From contig NZ_ARYH01000001.1 in assembly GCF_000685235.1 (NCBI RefSeq), positions 1 to 64,000 of the forward strand: DNA of 64,000 nt. Reading direction: 5' to 3'. The notes under the pieces were generated by a model, which had not been told where the DNA came from, did no database searches, and saw only the letters and a list, made by a program, of their open reading frames with translations. Positions 50,667 to 59,752 of this stretch are shown here, one piece after another. This DNA comes from Hyphomonas adhaerens MHS-3. Lineage in GTDB: Bacteria; Pseudomonadota; Alphaproteobacteria; Caulobacterales; Hyphomonadaceae. Both the position numbers and the translations under genes were made by a program. Numbering within the stretch: position 1 is the stretch's first letter; every line of letters starts with the position of its first letter.

Positions 50667-52121
50667 TCAGCCGCGCCAGAAGCGGCGGGTCAGCACCACG
50701 AAGACCACAACGAATTCCAGCCGCCCCAGCAGCATGTTGATCGTGCAGACCCAGGTGGAGAAGTCCGAGAAGCTCTGGAATGTGCCGGATGGCCCGTTGA
50801 TGGGACCAAGGCCGGGGCCGACATTCGAGACCGTCGTCGCGGCCCCGGAAATCGCCGTGATCGGATCCAGGCCGTCCAGCCCCAACAGCGCGGCGGAAAT
50901 CAGGAAGGTCGCGAAATAGAGGAACATGAAGACCATGACCGACTGGAGCGTTTCCTCGTCCACATTCTTGCCGCCATATTTGATCGGTGCGCGGCGGTGC
51001 GGCTGAACCATGCGGCGCGAATAGGCGAGCATGGCCTTCGAAGCGATCTCCAGACGGAACATCTTGAGGCCGCAGGCGGCTGACCCCGCACACCCGCCGA
51101 CAAATGTCGCCCCCAGGAAGATCGCCATGACCGGCGTGCCCCAGGTGTCATAGGCAGCGGAGGCATACCCGGTTCCGGTCATCACGGAGATGATGTTGAA
51201 CAAGGCCTCCTTGAAGCCGTGGAAGACGTGATCGAAGATCGGCGGATCGACCACGGCTTCGTGATAGATCACGATGATCGCCGCCAGTGTCACGGCAATG
51301 CCGGCATAAACGCGCGGCTGCGGATCGCTCAGCATCGGCATCACGCGCCCCTGCAGCAGCAACATGGCCAGCAGGCTGAACGGCAGGCCCGCGATGAACA
51401 TGAAGAAGGTCGCGGCATAGGCCGCCGGCGTATCGTTGAAATAGCCGAACGAGGCATCGTGCGTGGAATACCCGCCCGCCGACATCGTGGTCATGGCGTG
51501 GCAGATCGCGTCGAACCAGGTCATGCCGCAGAGATAGTAGACCAGCGCGCAGGTCAGCGAGATGATGAGATAGGTCAGGCCCAGATAGGTGGCGATGTCC
51601 GTGACACGCGGCAGGAACTTGCCGGACCGGTCAGAGTTCTCCAGCTGGAACAGCTGCATCCCGCCGACGCGCAGCTGCGGCAGGATGGCGATCGCGGTCA
51701 CGATGATGCCGATGCCGCCAAACCACTGGATGATCGACCGCCACAGCAAGAGGCCGCGCGGCATGGAATCGAGCCCGGTCAACACGGTCGCGCCGGTCGT
51801 GGTGAGGCCGGACACGCTCTCGAACATGGCGTCGGTGAAGCTCATGCCCGAAGCGACAAAGGGAATGGCCGCGACGGCGGGCAGAGCCGTCCAGACCAGC
51901 ACGGTCAGCAGGAAGCCTTCGCGCTGGCCGGTGCGCTCCACCTCCCCCCGGGCCAGCACCCACAGGCATGTGCCGATGAACACCGCGCCGAAGGACGAAA
52001 CCGCAAACACATGCGCTTCCGGGCGCTTGTCGGCCCAGTCTATGAGCGCGCACGGCAGCATGGCCACGCCCAGGAGCACGGTCATAATGCCGATGGCAAG
52101 GAGTAGCGGGCGCAGCTGCAT
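50667..52121 (-). CDS. trkH: TrkH-type potassium uptake membrane subunit
   Basis: Protein of 484 residues with about ten hydrophobic segments. The four selectivity-filter-like repeats of the TrkH/KtrB family are visible: SGLTTTGATVLTG near residue 107, AMTTMSAGGYSTHD near residue 215, SVMTGTGYASAAY near residue 315 and AATTVSNVGPGLG near residue 430. It takes up potassium with a cytoplasmic TrkA-like gating protein, which is not in this window. It is divergent from leucine dehydrogenase, sharing a 277-base spacer. Confidence 0.95.
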   Translation of the reverse strand: MQLRPLLLAIGIMTVLLGVAMLPCALIDWADKRPEAHVFAVSSFGAVFIGTCLWVLARGEVERTGQREGFLLTVLVWTALPAVAAIPFVASGMSFTDAMFESVSGLTTTGATVLTGLDSMPRGLLLWRSIIQWFGGIGIIVTAIAILPQLRVGGMQLFQLENSDRSGKFLPRVTDIATYLGLTYLIISLTCALVYYLCGMTWFDAICHAMTTMSAGGYSTHDASFGYFNDTPAAYAATFFMFIAGLPFSLLAMLLLQGRVMPMLSDPQPRVYAGIAVTLAAIIVIYHEAVVDPPIFDHVFHGFKEALFNIISVMTGTGYASAAYDTWGTPVMAIFLGATFVGGCAGSAACGLKMFRLEIASKAMLAYSRRMVQPHRRAPIKYGGKNVDEETLQSVMVFMFLYFATFLISAALLGLDGLDPITAISGAATTVSNVGPGLGPINGPSGTFQSFSDFSTWVCTINMLLGRLEFVVVFVVLTRRFWRG

Positions 52122-52323
52122 GTCAGGCGGTAACCATACCGGGGAAAAGCTGAGAAGACGTCAACACGGGCTCCCGGCCGGGTCCGGACGAGCTGTCTGG
52201 GGCGTAATCGCCAGAATTGAGCGGGTCATCAGCCATATGTCCGGTCAGCCGTCAAATCCTACGGTGCCTGCATTAACTGCGCCAGTGCGGACTGCATCAG
52301 CCCGTTTGGAGTGGAGACAGCGA

Positions 52324-52352
52324 TTGACCGAGGGGAAAGCGGTCTCTAAAGC
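52324..52352 (+). promoter_or_regulatory. Candidate promoter of the amino-acid dehydrogenase gene
   Basis: TTGACC (52324-52329) and TAAAGC (52347-52352) are 17 bases apart, about 40 bases before the ATG. The spacing is ideal and the -10 is only moderate. Confidence 0.35.
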
Positions 52353-52398
52353 CGGGCCAAATCGTTACATTTGTACCCAATTACACGCCCGGAGCCTC

Positions 52399-53439
52399 AT
52401 GTTCGATCACCCTTCCTACGATGCCCATGAAGGCGTCCACATGTTCCAGGATGCTGCCAGCGGCCTGCGGGCGATCATTGCCGTCCATTCCACGGCCCGC
52501 GGCCCGGCGGCTGGCGGATGCCGGATGTGGAACTACGGGACCGGCGAAGCCATGCTGAAGGACGCACTGCGCCTCAGCCAGGGGATGAGCTACAAGAACG
52601 CCATGGCCGATATCCCGCTGGGCGGCGGCAAGTCCGTGATCTGGGGCAATGCGCGCACAGACAAGTCGCCGGAGCTGTTCCGCGCTTTCGGCCGGGCCGT
52701 GCACAGCCTGCAGGGCCAGTACACGACCGCCGAAGACGTCGGCGTCAGCGTGGCCGACATGGCCATCGTGCGCGAGGAAACGCCATATGTCGCCGGGCTG
52801 GACCAGGGCGATGCCGCCTCGGGCGACCCCTCCCCTGTGACGGCAAAAGGCATTTATCTCGGCCTGCTGGAAACGGCGAAGCGCGCCTTTGGCAGCGACG
52901 ACCTGACCGGCAGGACCGTCGCCGTACAGGGTGTGGGCCATGTCGGCGGATATCTGTGTGACCACCTGGCGGGCGCTGGCGCGAAACTGGTGATCGCCGA
53001 TATCGACCAGGCCGCGCTGGAAGCGGTCGCCCGCCGGACGGGCGCAACAATCGTCGAGCCGGACGCCATTTATGACGCCGATGCCGACATATTCGCCCCC
53101 TGCGCCCTGGGCGCCGTGGTCAACGAGCAGACGCTGGAACGGTTCCGGTTCAAGGCCATCGCCGGCGGCGCGAACAACCAGCTCGTCGTGCCGGAAATGG
53201 GGGAATTGCTGCGGCGCAAAGGCATCCTCTACGCACCGGATTATGTCATCAATGGCGGCGGCATCATCAACGTCGCCGCCGAGATTTCGGGCAATTATTC
53301 GCGCGACTGGGTCGATGCAAAACTGGTCCGGCTGGTCGAGACACTCGGCGAGGTGCTCGACGAGGCCCTGTCCACCGATACCCCGACCAATGAAGTGGCC
53401 GACCGGATCGCCCGCGAGCGGATCGCCGCGGCTACGTAG
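52399..53439 (+). CDS. Leucine/valine-type amino-acid dehydrogenase
   Basis: Protein of 346 residues starting MFDHPSYDAHEGVHMFQDAA with GGAG just upstream; the open frame further upstream runs antisense through trkH and is excluded. The ELFV dehydrogenase catalytic lysine region MADIPLGGGKSVIWGNART lies near residue 75, and the NAD Rossmann motif VAVQGVGHVGGYL near residue 175. The sequence is closest to leucine dehydrogenases, which convert branched amino acids to keto acids and ammonia; phenylalanine dehydrogenase is an alternative. It may feed branched-chain degradation with the acyl-CoA dehydrogenase and thiolase of this window. Confidence 0.88.
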   Translation: MFDHPSYDAHEGVHMFQDAASGLRAIIAVHSTARGPAAGGCRMWNYGTGEAMLKDALRLSQGMSYKNAMADIPLGGGKSVIWGNARTDKSPELFRAFGRAVHSLQGQYTTAEDVGVSVADMAIVREETPYVAGLDQGDAASGDPSPVTAKGIYLGLLETAKRAFGSDDLTGRTVAVQGVGHVGGYLCDHLAGAGAKLVIADIDQAALEAVARRTGATIVEPDAIYDADADIFAPCALGAVVNEQTLERFRFKAIAGGANNQLVVPEMGELLRRKGILYAPDYVINGGGIINVAAEISGNYSRDWVDAKLVRLVETLGEVLDEALSTDTPTNEVADRIARERIAAAT

Positions 53440-53523
53440 AATCCCTTGCACAATTGCACGTTCAGCGTGTTAGACGTGGTGTTCTGAAGGCCCATTCCGG
53501 GCGAATTTACACGGGAGACGTCC

Positions 53524-54351
53524 ATGTCCGTTGTCGCAATGCTGGAAGGGTCGGAAGCCGCCGACCGCGCTTCGACGCTGACCGCCCTGGGGATCGCCCG
53601 GCGGTTGCAAGTGCCGGTCAGCGGTGTGTGCGCCCTGCCCGACCCGACATCGACGCTGATCGTGATGTCGACCCCGGAGGCGACCGGACTGGCGGCAAAT
53701 GCAACGCGGGACATCACCGCCATGCAGGAAGAAGTGATCGCCCGCGCCAAGAAGACGTTCGAGACGGCAACGGGCGGCGAAAGCCTGCCCTGCGACTTCT
53801 CTCATATCGTCGATGTTGCCGAGCGGGCCGGGGCCAATGCCGCCACGCTGGCCGATGCGGTCGTGTTTCCGCACAGCGTCCAGAAAGCGGCAGACCCGCT
53901 CAGCCTGTCATTCGAATATGTCCTGATGGAAGCCCGCCTGCCTGTCGTGATGGCCGGGTCCGAGCCGCTGACGGATGGGCCGGTGGTTGTGGCATGGGAC
54001 GGGTCGAACGGCGCCGCCCGGGCCGTGCGGTTCCACCTCCCGCTCGTCAAGGCGTTCGGCGAGGTGATTATCGCCCAGAACGAATCCGATCTTGGCAAGG
54101 ACCAGCCCCGCGACGCCTCAAGCCCGGCCGCGCTGGAGACCTGGCTCGACTCCCACAATGTGAAACACAAGCGCATGCCGATCGAAGGCCAGGTGGCCAG
54201 CGGTCTCCTGTCCCTCGCCAAGGGCAGCAACGCTTCGATCATTGTTGCGGGCGCCTACGGGCATTCCCGCATTGGCGAACGCCTGTTCGGCGGCACGACC
54301 CAGCGCCTGCTGGATGCCGATGAAGCCCCGGCGCTCGCCCTCGCCCGCTAA
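53524..54351 (+). CDS. Universal stress protein (tandem UspA-like)
   Basis: Protein of 275 residues with two UspA-like halves. The first (about residues 1-135) is degenerate; the second (about residues 150-275) has the Usp core VVVAWDGSNGAARAVRFHLP and the C-terminal nucleotide-binding segment AGAYGHSRIGERLFGGTTQR. Such proteins are induced by stress or starvation and bind ATP or similar ligands. GGGAGACG precedes the ATG. It lies 84 bases after the amino-acid dehydrogenase, on the same strand. Confidence 0.88.
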   Translation: MSVVAMLEGSEAADRASTLTALGIARRLQVPVSGVCALPDPTSTLIVMSTPEATGLAANATRDITAMQEEVIARAKKTFETATGGESLPCDFSHIVDVAERAGANAATLADAVVFPHSVQKAADPLSLSFEYVLMEARLPVVMAGSEPLTDGPVVVAWDGSNGAARAVRFHLPLVKAFGEVIIAQNESDLGKDQPRDASSPAALETWLDSHNVKHKRMPIEGQVASGLLSLAKGSNASIIVAGAYGHSRIGERLFGGTTQRLLDADEAPALALAR

Positions 54352-54392
54352 TACTGGCCCACTCATTCTGGCCCGCTAAACCGGAGAACAAG

Positions 54393-54761
54393 ATGACTCT
54401 GAACCGCATTACCCTGCAGCTCGCCCGCAATCCCGGCATCACCGAGGGAGATGCCCGCATTGGTTATTTCATCGTCGCGCCGCTGACCGGCGACGGCCAC
54501 CTCGATGTCGAAACCTGGCGGGAACACAAAAAGGAATGCCGGGTCACCCGCTTCCATCCCGACCCGGACGAGCATGCCACGGGCCTGCTGACCCATCGCG
54601 GAAATCAGTGGAAATTCCACTATGACGAAGACGATGAGGGCGACGATGAAGCTGGCTACCGGCTGGGCGACCATATCTTCAAGGAAGGCGAATACATCAC
54701 CGTGGCGAGCCATGGCGAAACACCGCTGACCTACAAGATTACAGACATTTCTGCCGTCTGA
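54393..54761 (+). CDS. Conserved-looking protein of unknown function
   Basis: Protein of 122 residues starting MTLNRITLQLARNPGITEGD, with GGAGAACAAG just before the ATG. It appears mostly beta-stranded, with an acidic loop (DEDDEGDDEAG) and a final EYITVASHGETPLTYKITDI. It has no signal or membrane segment. The stretch IVAPLTGDGHLD and the W-x-x-H-K-K-E-C motif resemble conserved alphaproteobacterial hypothetical proteins, but I cannot name a family. It follows the stress protein by about 40 bases and may share its transcript. Confidence 0.6.
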   Translation: MTLNRITLQLARNPGITEGDARIGYFIVAPLTGDGHLDVETWREHKKECRVTRFHPDPDEHATGLLTHRGNQWKFHYDEDDEGDDEAGYRLGDHIFKEGEYITVASHGETPLTYKITDISAV

Positions 54762-54853
54762 CGCCACCGACGTCACGTCAGGGTGGACAGGCCTCTCAAT
54801 CGCGCTCAAACTGCAGTCGCAGTGCCAATATAGGGCGCGAGAGGGAGGAATCG

Positions 54854-56764
54854 ATGTTGAAGCAAGCTACGGCGCTGGCCGTGATCATGGCGCTTGCCGC
54901 GTGCGGGGGCACGGGCGCAAAAACCGAAGACACAGCAGTTCAAAAGACCGAAACGGCGAAGGCGGACGAGGCGGGCCGGACGGCTGGCTACAATCCCGAC
55001 CGGAACGCCTATTTCGGCGACCTTCACATTCACACGCGCTCCAGCTTCGACGCCTATATCTTCAATGTGCGCCGCACGGCCGACGATGCCTACCGGTTTG
55101 CGCTCGGCGAAACGATCCAGCACCCGTCCGGCTTTGACATGACCATCGCCGGCGGCCCGCTGGATTTCTACACCGTCACGGACCATGCCGAATATCTCGG
55201 CATCCTGCCGGCGATGGACACGCCCGGAACGAAACTGTCCGAACTGCCGCGGGCCAAGGACATGTTCTCCACCGATCCGGAAAAGATCGTGGCCGCCTTC
55301 CAGGGCGTCGGCGCCTCCGTGCGCTCCGGCAAGCCGATCGAAGACATGTATGATCTTGATACGATCAATTCTGTCTGGCTCCAGAATGTCGCTGCGGCGG
55401 ACAAGTACAATCAGCCCGGCAAGTTCACGACCTTTGCGGCCTACGAGTTCACCTCCGTGACCACTGCGGAGGAAAATGGCGGCTTCGGCGGCGGCAACCT
55501 CCACCGCAACGTCTTCTTCAAGGGCAAAGCGCCAGTGCGGGCCTTCTCGACGCTGGACTCCACCAATCCGGAGGACCTGTGGGACTGGATGGATGCCCAG
55601 CGCGAAGCCGGCATGGAAGTCATTTCCATCCCGCACAACTCCAATGTCTCCGATGGCCAGATGTTCCGCCTGGAAACATATAAAGGCGAACCGATGGACA
55701 CCGCCTATGCCGAACAGCGCATGCGAAATGAGCCGCTGGTCGAGGTGACCCAGGTGAAAGGCACGAGCGAGACCCACCCGGATCTTTCACCCAACGATGA
55801 ATGGGCCAATTTCGAAATCTACGATGAGCTCCTGGGGTCTTATACCGTGGGCGCGACGAAAGGCTCCTATGTCCGCGAAGCCTATCGCAACGGGCTGAAA
55901 CTGCAGGAAGAAAAGGGCTTTGACCCGTTCCACTTCGGGCTCGTCGCCGCATCGGACAGCCACGTCGCGGGCGGCTCTTATTCCGAGGAAGACTACTGGT
56001 CGAAAATCGGCATCGTGGACGGCACGCCGGTGGCGCGGGGATCGGTCCCCCTTCCCGGCACGACAAGCTGGGACGAACAGCCGAAGGATAATCCGGCTGT
56101 CATAAATGCCACCAACTGGTTCTCCCGTTGGTCCGCCAGCGGCCTGACCGGCGTCTGGGCGGAAGAGAATACGCGCGAAGCCATCTTTGACGCGTTCCGC
56201 CGCAAGGAAACCTTCGCCACCACCGGCCCGCGCATGAAAGTGCGCTTCTTCGGCGGCTTCGGATTTGACGAAGCGATGCTGGCTTCTGCCAACCTTTCGC
56301 ACGAAGCCTATGAGGGCGGTGTCCCCATGGGCGGAGACCTTGTCGGCACCGGCGAAGCCCCGGCCTTCATCGCCTGGGCGCAGCGCGACCCGAATGGCGG
56401 CACGCTGCAACGCCTGCAGGTGGTCAAGGTGACCAGCGATGGCGAGGAAGTCATCGACGTGGCCTGTGACAATGGCACGCCGGATCCGTCCACCCGCCGC
56501 TGCACCGACAATGGCGCCAGCGTCGATATGTCGACCTGCACCCCGTCGAACGAGGGCGCCAGCGAGCTGAAGGTCCTGTGGACCGATCCTGACTTCGATC
56601 CGGCGCGCCGGGCGACCTATTATGTCCGTGTGCTGGAGAACCCGTCCTGCCGCTGGTCTACCTGGGAAGCGATGCGCAACGGCACACCGCCGCGGCCTGA
56701 CGTGCCGGAGACGATTCAGGAGCGCGCCTACACCTCCCCGATCTGGTATATCCCCGGCGGCTGA
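54854..56764 (+). CDS. DUF3604-family lipoprotein, PHP-like metal-dependent hydrolase
   Basis: Protein of 636 residues. A lipoprotein signal ends at ALAACGG; GGGAGG precedes the ATG. The DUF3604 core begins with AYFGDLHIHTRSSFDAYIFN near residue 53, whose H-x-H resembles PHP phosphoesterase metal sites, followed by FYTVTDHAEYLG, ISIPHNSNVSDG and VAASDSHVAGGSYSEEDYW, all with conserved histidines or aspartates. No substrate is established for the family. It heads a three-gene operon with a peptidyl-prolyl isomerase (17 bases downstream) and a HupE-like protein. Confidence 0.85.
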   Translation: MLKQATALAVIMALAACGGTGAKTEDTAVQKTETAKADEAGRTAGYNPDRNAYFGDLHIHTRSSFDAYIFNVRRTADDAYRFALGETIQHPSGFDMTIAGGPLDFYTVTDHAEYLGILPAMDTPGTKLSELPRAKDMFSTDPEKIVAAFQGVGASVRSGKPIEDMYDLDTINSVWLQNVAAADKYNQPGKFTTFAAYEFTSVTTAEENGGFGGGNLHRNVFFKGKAPVRAFSTLDSTNPEDLWDWMDAQREAGMEVISIPHNSNVSDGQMFRLETYKGEPMDTAYAEQRMRNEPLVEVTQVKGTSETHPDLSPNDEWANFEIYDELLGSYTVGATKGSYVREAYRNGLKLQEEKGFDPFHFGLVAASDSHVAGGSYSEEDYWSKIGIVDGTPVARGSVPLPGTTSWDEQPKDNPAVINATNWFSRWSASGLTGVWAEENTREAIFDAFRRKETFATTGPRMKVRFFGGFGFDEAMLASANLSHEAYEGGVPMGGDLVGTGEAPAFIAWAQRDPNGGTLQRLQVVKVTSDGEEVIDVACDNGTPDPSTRRCTDNGASVDMSTCTPSNEGASELKVLWTDPDFDPARRATYYVRVLENPSCRWSTWEAMRNGTPPRPDVPETIQERAYTSPIWYIPGG

Positions 56765-56781
56765 CGCGACAGGAACACAAT

Positions 56782-57648
56782 TTGACCGACAAGACCGAAC
56801 AGGTGCGCCGCTGGCCCGTGCTGCTGCGCGAACCGCTCGTACATTTCATCCTGGCTGCGCTGGTGGTGTTCATCGCCTGGAATGTCGTGGCATCCGGGCG
56901 GGCGGATGAGGCGCGGACGATCCGGGTGTCCGGCGCGGACCTCGAACGCCTCGCCTCCATCTACACCGCGGAGGCAGGCGCCCTGCCCTCTGGCGAAGAC
57001 ATGGTCGCGATGGTCAACGACTATGTCCGCGACGAGGCGCTGGCGCGGGAAGCCAAACGCCTCGGCCTCGATGAAGGCGACACGATCGTCACCCGGCGCC
57101 TCGCGCAGAAGATGACCTTCATGGTGGCCGACCTCGCCCGCGAAGAAACGCCCGACGATGCCGTTCTGCGCGACTGGTACGAAACCCATGCAGACCGCTT
57201 CACGCAGCCGCAGAAGGTCACGTTCCGGCACGTCTTCTTCAGCGAGGATGTCCGGGGGGCTTCTGCGACGGGCGATGCCGAAGCCATGCTGGGAGACCTG
57301 AACACCGGCAAGGACTGGCGGGAGGCAGGCGACCCCTTCATGCTGCAACGCGCCTATGGCGACCTGCCGCTGCGCGAAGTCGTGCGCCTGTTCGGCGGCG
57401 AGTTCGCGCAATCACTGGCCGCCACACCGGCCTCCGACTTGTGGACAGGCCCCATCCGCTCTGCCCTCGGCGTGCATCTCGTCCAGGTCAGCGCCAATGC
57501 CCCGCCCCAGCTTCAGCCGTTCGAGGACGTGAAGGACGCCGTGCTCGCCGACTGGCAGGACCAGACCCGGCGCGAGGCGAACGAACAGGCCATTCAGGAC
57601 ATCATCGCCCGGTACAAGGTGGAGGTGGAAGGCATCAATGCCGAATAG
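56782..57648 (+). CDS. Membrane-anchored parvulin-type peptidyl-prolyl isomerase
   Basis: Protein of 288 residues, starting at a TTG with AGGA about eight bases upstream. One membrane segment (residues about 17-37) is followed by a SurA-like helical part and a parvulin-like domain with PQKVTFRHVFFSEDVRG near residue 147 and a C-terminal segment containing LGVHLVQVSANAPPQLQPFE. It probably folds periplasmic or outer-membrane proteins made by its neighbours. It sits between DUF3604 and the HupE-like gene and overlaps the latter by 11 bases. Confidence 0.82.
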   Translation: MTDKTEQVRRWPVLLREPLVHFILAALVVFIAWNVVASGRADEARTIRVSGADLERLASIYTAEAGALPSGEDMVAMVNDYVRDEALAREAKRLGLDEGDTIVTRRLAQKMTFMVADLAREETPDDAVLRDWYETHADRFTQPQKVTFRHVFFSEDVRGASATGDAEAMLGDLNTGKDWREAGDPFMLQRAYGDLPLREVVRLFGGEFAQSLAATPASDLWTGPIRSALGVHLVQVSANAPPQLQPFEDVKDAVLADWQDQTRREANEQAIQDIIARYKVEVEGINAE

Positions 57649-58645
57649 GTCTGGCCTGGCCCGCTGGCTGGCAGCCTGCCTGGCAGGTGTCGCCGCATGG
57701 CTGATGATGGCTGCCCCGGCGGCGGCGCATGAAGTGCGTCCGGCCTATCTGGAAGTGATCGAAACGGCGCCCGGCACATATGATGTCACCTGGAAACAGC
57801 CGGTCCTGGATGGCCGCCGCCTCAAGATTGATCCGGTGTTTCCGGAAGCCTGCGCTCGCGAAGGCGAATATGTCGCCTCACCCGGCGGGACGCTGGTGCA
57901 GCGCTGGACCACACGCTGCAATCTCAATGTGGGCGAGATCCGGATCGACGGACTGGAACGGACCCTGACGGATGCCTTTGTCAGGATCGACCGGCTGGAA
58001 GGCGATGATCTCGAGGCAGTGCTGCGTCCATCCTCTCCCGTGCTGGACCTGACCGTCCCGACCGGCGCGCCTGTGGCCGCGTATTTCCGGATCGGTGTCG
58101 AGCACATCATCTTTGGCTGGGACCATCTTCTGTTTGTGCTGGGCATGGTCTTGCTGGTGCGGCCGCGTCAATTGCTGCTGACGCTGACCGCCTTCACTGT
58201 CGCGCATTCCATTACGCTGGCCGCGGCAACACTCGGCGGGATCACCCTGCCCGGCCCGCCGGTAGAGATCACAATCGCCATGAGCATTGCCCTTCTGGGG
58301 GCCGAAGCCATGCACCGCATCAAGGGTTGGGACACGCTCAGCCAGCATATCCCCTGGGCCATTGCTTTCGGGTTCGGCCTGATCCACGGCTTTGGCTTTG
58401 CGGGGGCCCTGTCGGAAATCGGCCTGCCCAAGGGGGCCGAGGCGCTGGCGCTGCTCTTGTTCAATGTCGGCGTTGAAGCCGGTCAGGTCCTGTTTGTGAG
58501 CGTCGTGCTGGCGGCGGCCTTCATCGTCCACAAGCTGGCAGCCGGGCGCATGGTGCCGGTGCGCGTGGGTCTGGCCTATTTCATCGGCTTCATGGGCAGC
58601 TACTGGGCGATCGAACGGATCGCCGGCGCCTTTTTCGGCGTTTGA
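57638..58645 (+). CDS. HupE/UreJ-family membrane protein
   Basis: Protein of 335 residues. A signal peptide ends near AAAHEVRPAYLEV; residues about 30-140 form an extracytoplasmic beta domain, and residues about 150-335 hold six or seven membrane segments with the HupE motifs VEHIIFGWDHLLFVLG, AHSITL and LIHGFGFAGALSEIG. HupE/UreJ proteins transport nickel or cobalt in other bacteria; the extra N-terminal domain defines a longer subgroup whose role is not known. The ATG overlaps the isomerase gene by 11 bases, with GGAGG upstream, so translation is coupled. Confidence 0.85.
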   Translation: MPNRSGLARWLAACLAGVAAWLMMAAPAAAHEVRPAYLEVIETAPGTYDVTWKQPVLDGRRLKIDPVFPEACAREGEYVASPGGTLVQRWTTRCNLNVGEIRIDGLERTLTDAFVRIDRLEGDDLEAVLRPSSPVLDLTVPTGAPVAAYFRIGVEHIIFGWDHLLFVLGMVLLVRPRQLLLTLTAFTVAHSITLAAATLGGITLPGPPVEITIAMSIALLGAEAMHRIKGWDTLSQHIPWAIAFGFGLIHGFGFAGALSEIGLPKGAEALALLLFNVGVEAGQVLFVSVVLAAAFIVHKLAAGRMVPVRVGLAYFIGFMGSYWAIERIAGAFFGV

Positions 58646-58649
58646 CCGG

Positions 58650-59471
58650 CTAGAAGCCCAAGGCTTTCCACAACATGCGTGCGGCCACCACGGCCAGCAG
58701 GATAGCGAACATCCGGCGCAGGCGCGCGGCGTCCAGCTTGTGGGCCAGCGACGCCCCGACCGGGGCCATGGTGACGGTAAACAACGAGATCAGCGCGAAC
58801 GCCGCAAGGTTCACATGGCCGAGCGAGAATGGCGGCAGGCCTTCCCGCCCCCAGCCGATATAGATGGCCATGAGCGCAGACGGCAGGCCGATGGCAACAC
58901 CCCAGCCGGCCGCGGTCGCCACAGCCTGGTGGATCGGCCGGCCATAGAGCGTCATCAGGCTGACGCCGAAGGTGCCCCCGCCGATGCCCATCAGGGCGGA
59001 CAGCGCCCCGACCGCCATGCCCAGCGCGGCCCGCAGCGGCCCTTTCGGCATCTCATCGGCGAGGCGCCATGTGGGCCGGCCGAAGAACAGCTGCGCCGAC
59101 AGCACGAACGCCAGCGATCCGAAGATGCCGAGCAGCGCCCGTTTCGACAGGAACCCGGTCAGGGACATGCCCGCCAGAGCGCCCAGCACGATCCACGGGG
59201 CCCAGCCCCGGATGATCGACCAGTCGACGGCCCCGTGACTGTTGTGGGCGCTGACACTGCGCGCCGAGGTGAGGATGATCGTGGCAAGCGATGTGGACAC
59301 CGCCACATGCATCGCGGCTTCGCCATACCCCATGGCATCGAACAGGAAGTACAGGACCGGAACGATAATCGCCCCGCCGCCAATTCCGAACAGGCCAGCC
59401 GCCAGCCCGGCTGTGGCCCCGGCCAGCGCAAGCGCCACCAATAAAGGCCCATACTGAACGATCAGCTCCAT
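58650..59471 (-). CDS. TSUP/TauE-SafE-family transporter (DUF81)
   Basis: Protein of 273 residues from the ATG at 59471, which has AGGAGG five bases upstream; an ATG five codons earlier is possible and a still longer frame is excluded. About eight hydrophobic segments show the internal duplication of the family, with GLFGIGGGAIIVPVLYFLFD near residue 28 and ALMGIGGGTFGVSLMTLYG near residue 162. Family members export sulfite, sulfoacetate or other small organosulfur anions. It converges on the HupE gene four bases away, without operon partners. Confidence 0.88.
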   Translation of the reverse strand: MELIVQYGPLLVALALAGATAGLAAGLFGIGGGAIIVPVLYFLFDAMGYGEAAMHVAVSTSLATIILTSARSVSAHNSHGAVDWSIIRGWAPWIVLGALAGMSLTGFLSKRALLGIFGSLAFVLSAQLFFGRPTWRLADEMPKGPLRAALGMAVGALSALMGIGGGTFGVSLMTLYGRPIHQAVATAAGWGVAIGLPSALMAIYIGWGREGLPPFSLGHVNLAAFALISLFTVTMAPVGASLAHKLDAARLRRMFAILLAVVAARMLWKALGF

Positions 59472-59752
59472 CGTTTCCTCCTCCATCCCCGCTGCAGATT
59501 GGCCTGGCAGGCGCCCTGCGGCAGCGATTTTCGCCAGACAGGCTGTTTGCACGAGCCAGCATGTCATGACCAGTATCAAACGCTGCGTTCTGTTGCAGGC
59601 CTTGCGCGACCAGACCGGTTCCCGCCTACGGAAGGCCGGCAAAACCTTACCAGAAACTTGCGACGCGTAAGGAGTTTTGGCCTGCATCTTAGCCGCGCAG
59701 AAACGTTAATCATCCATAATCCATGATGAATATGTGAAAGCGGGACGAGCTG

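Noticed and set aside
51589..52398. N-terminal extension of the amino-acid dehydrogenase
   Set aside because: It is antisense to trkH; the dehydrogenase family start and a GGAG site fall at 52399.
52122..52398. Spacer between trkH and the amino-acid dehydrogenase as a possible RNA gene
   Set aside because: No tRNA-like cloverleaf or conserved RNA features were seen; only a candidate promoter.
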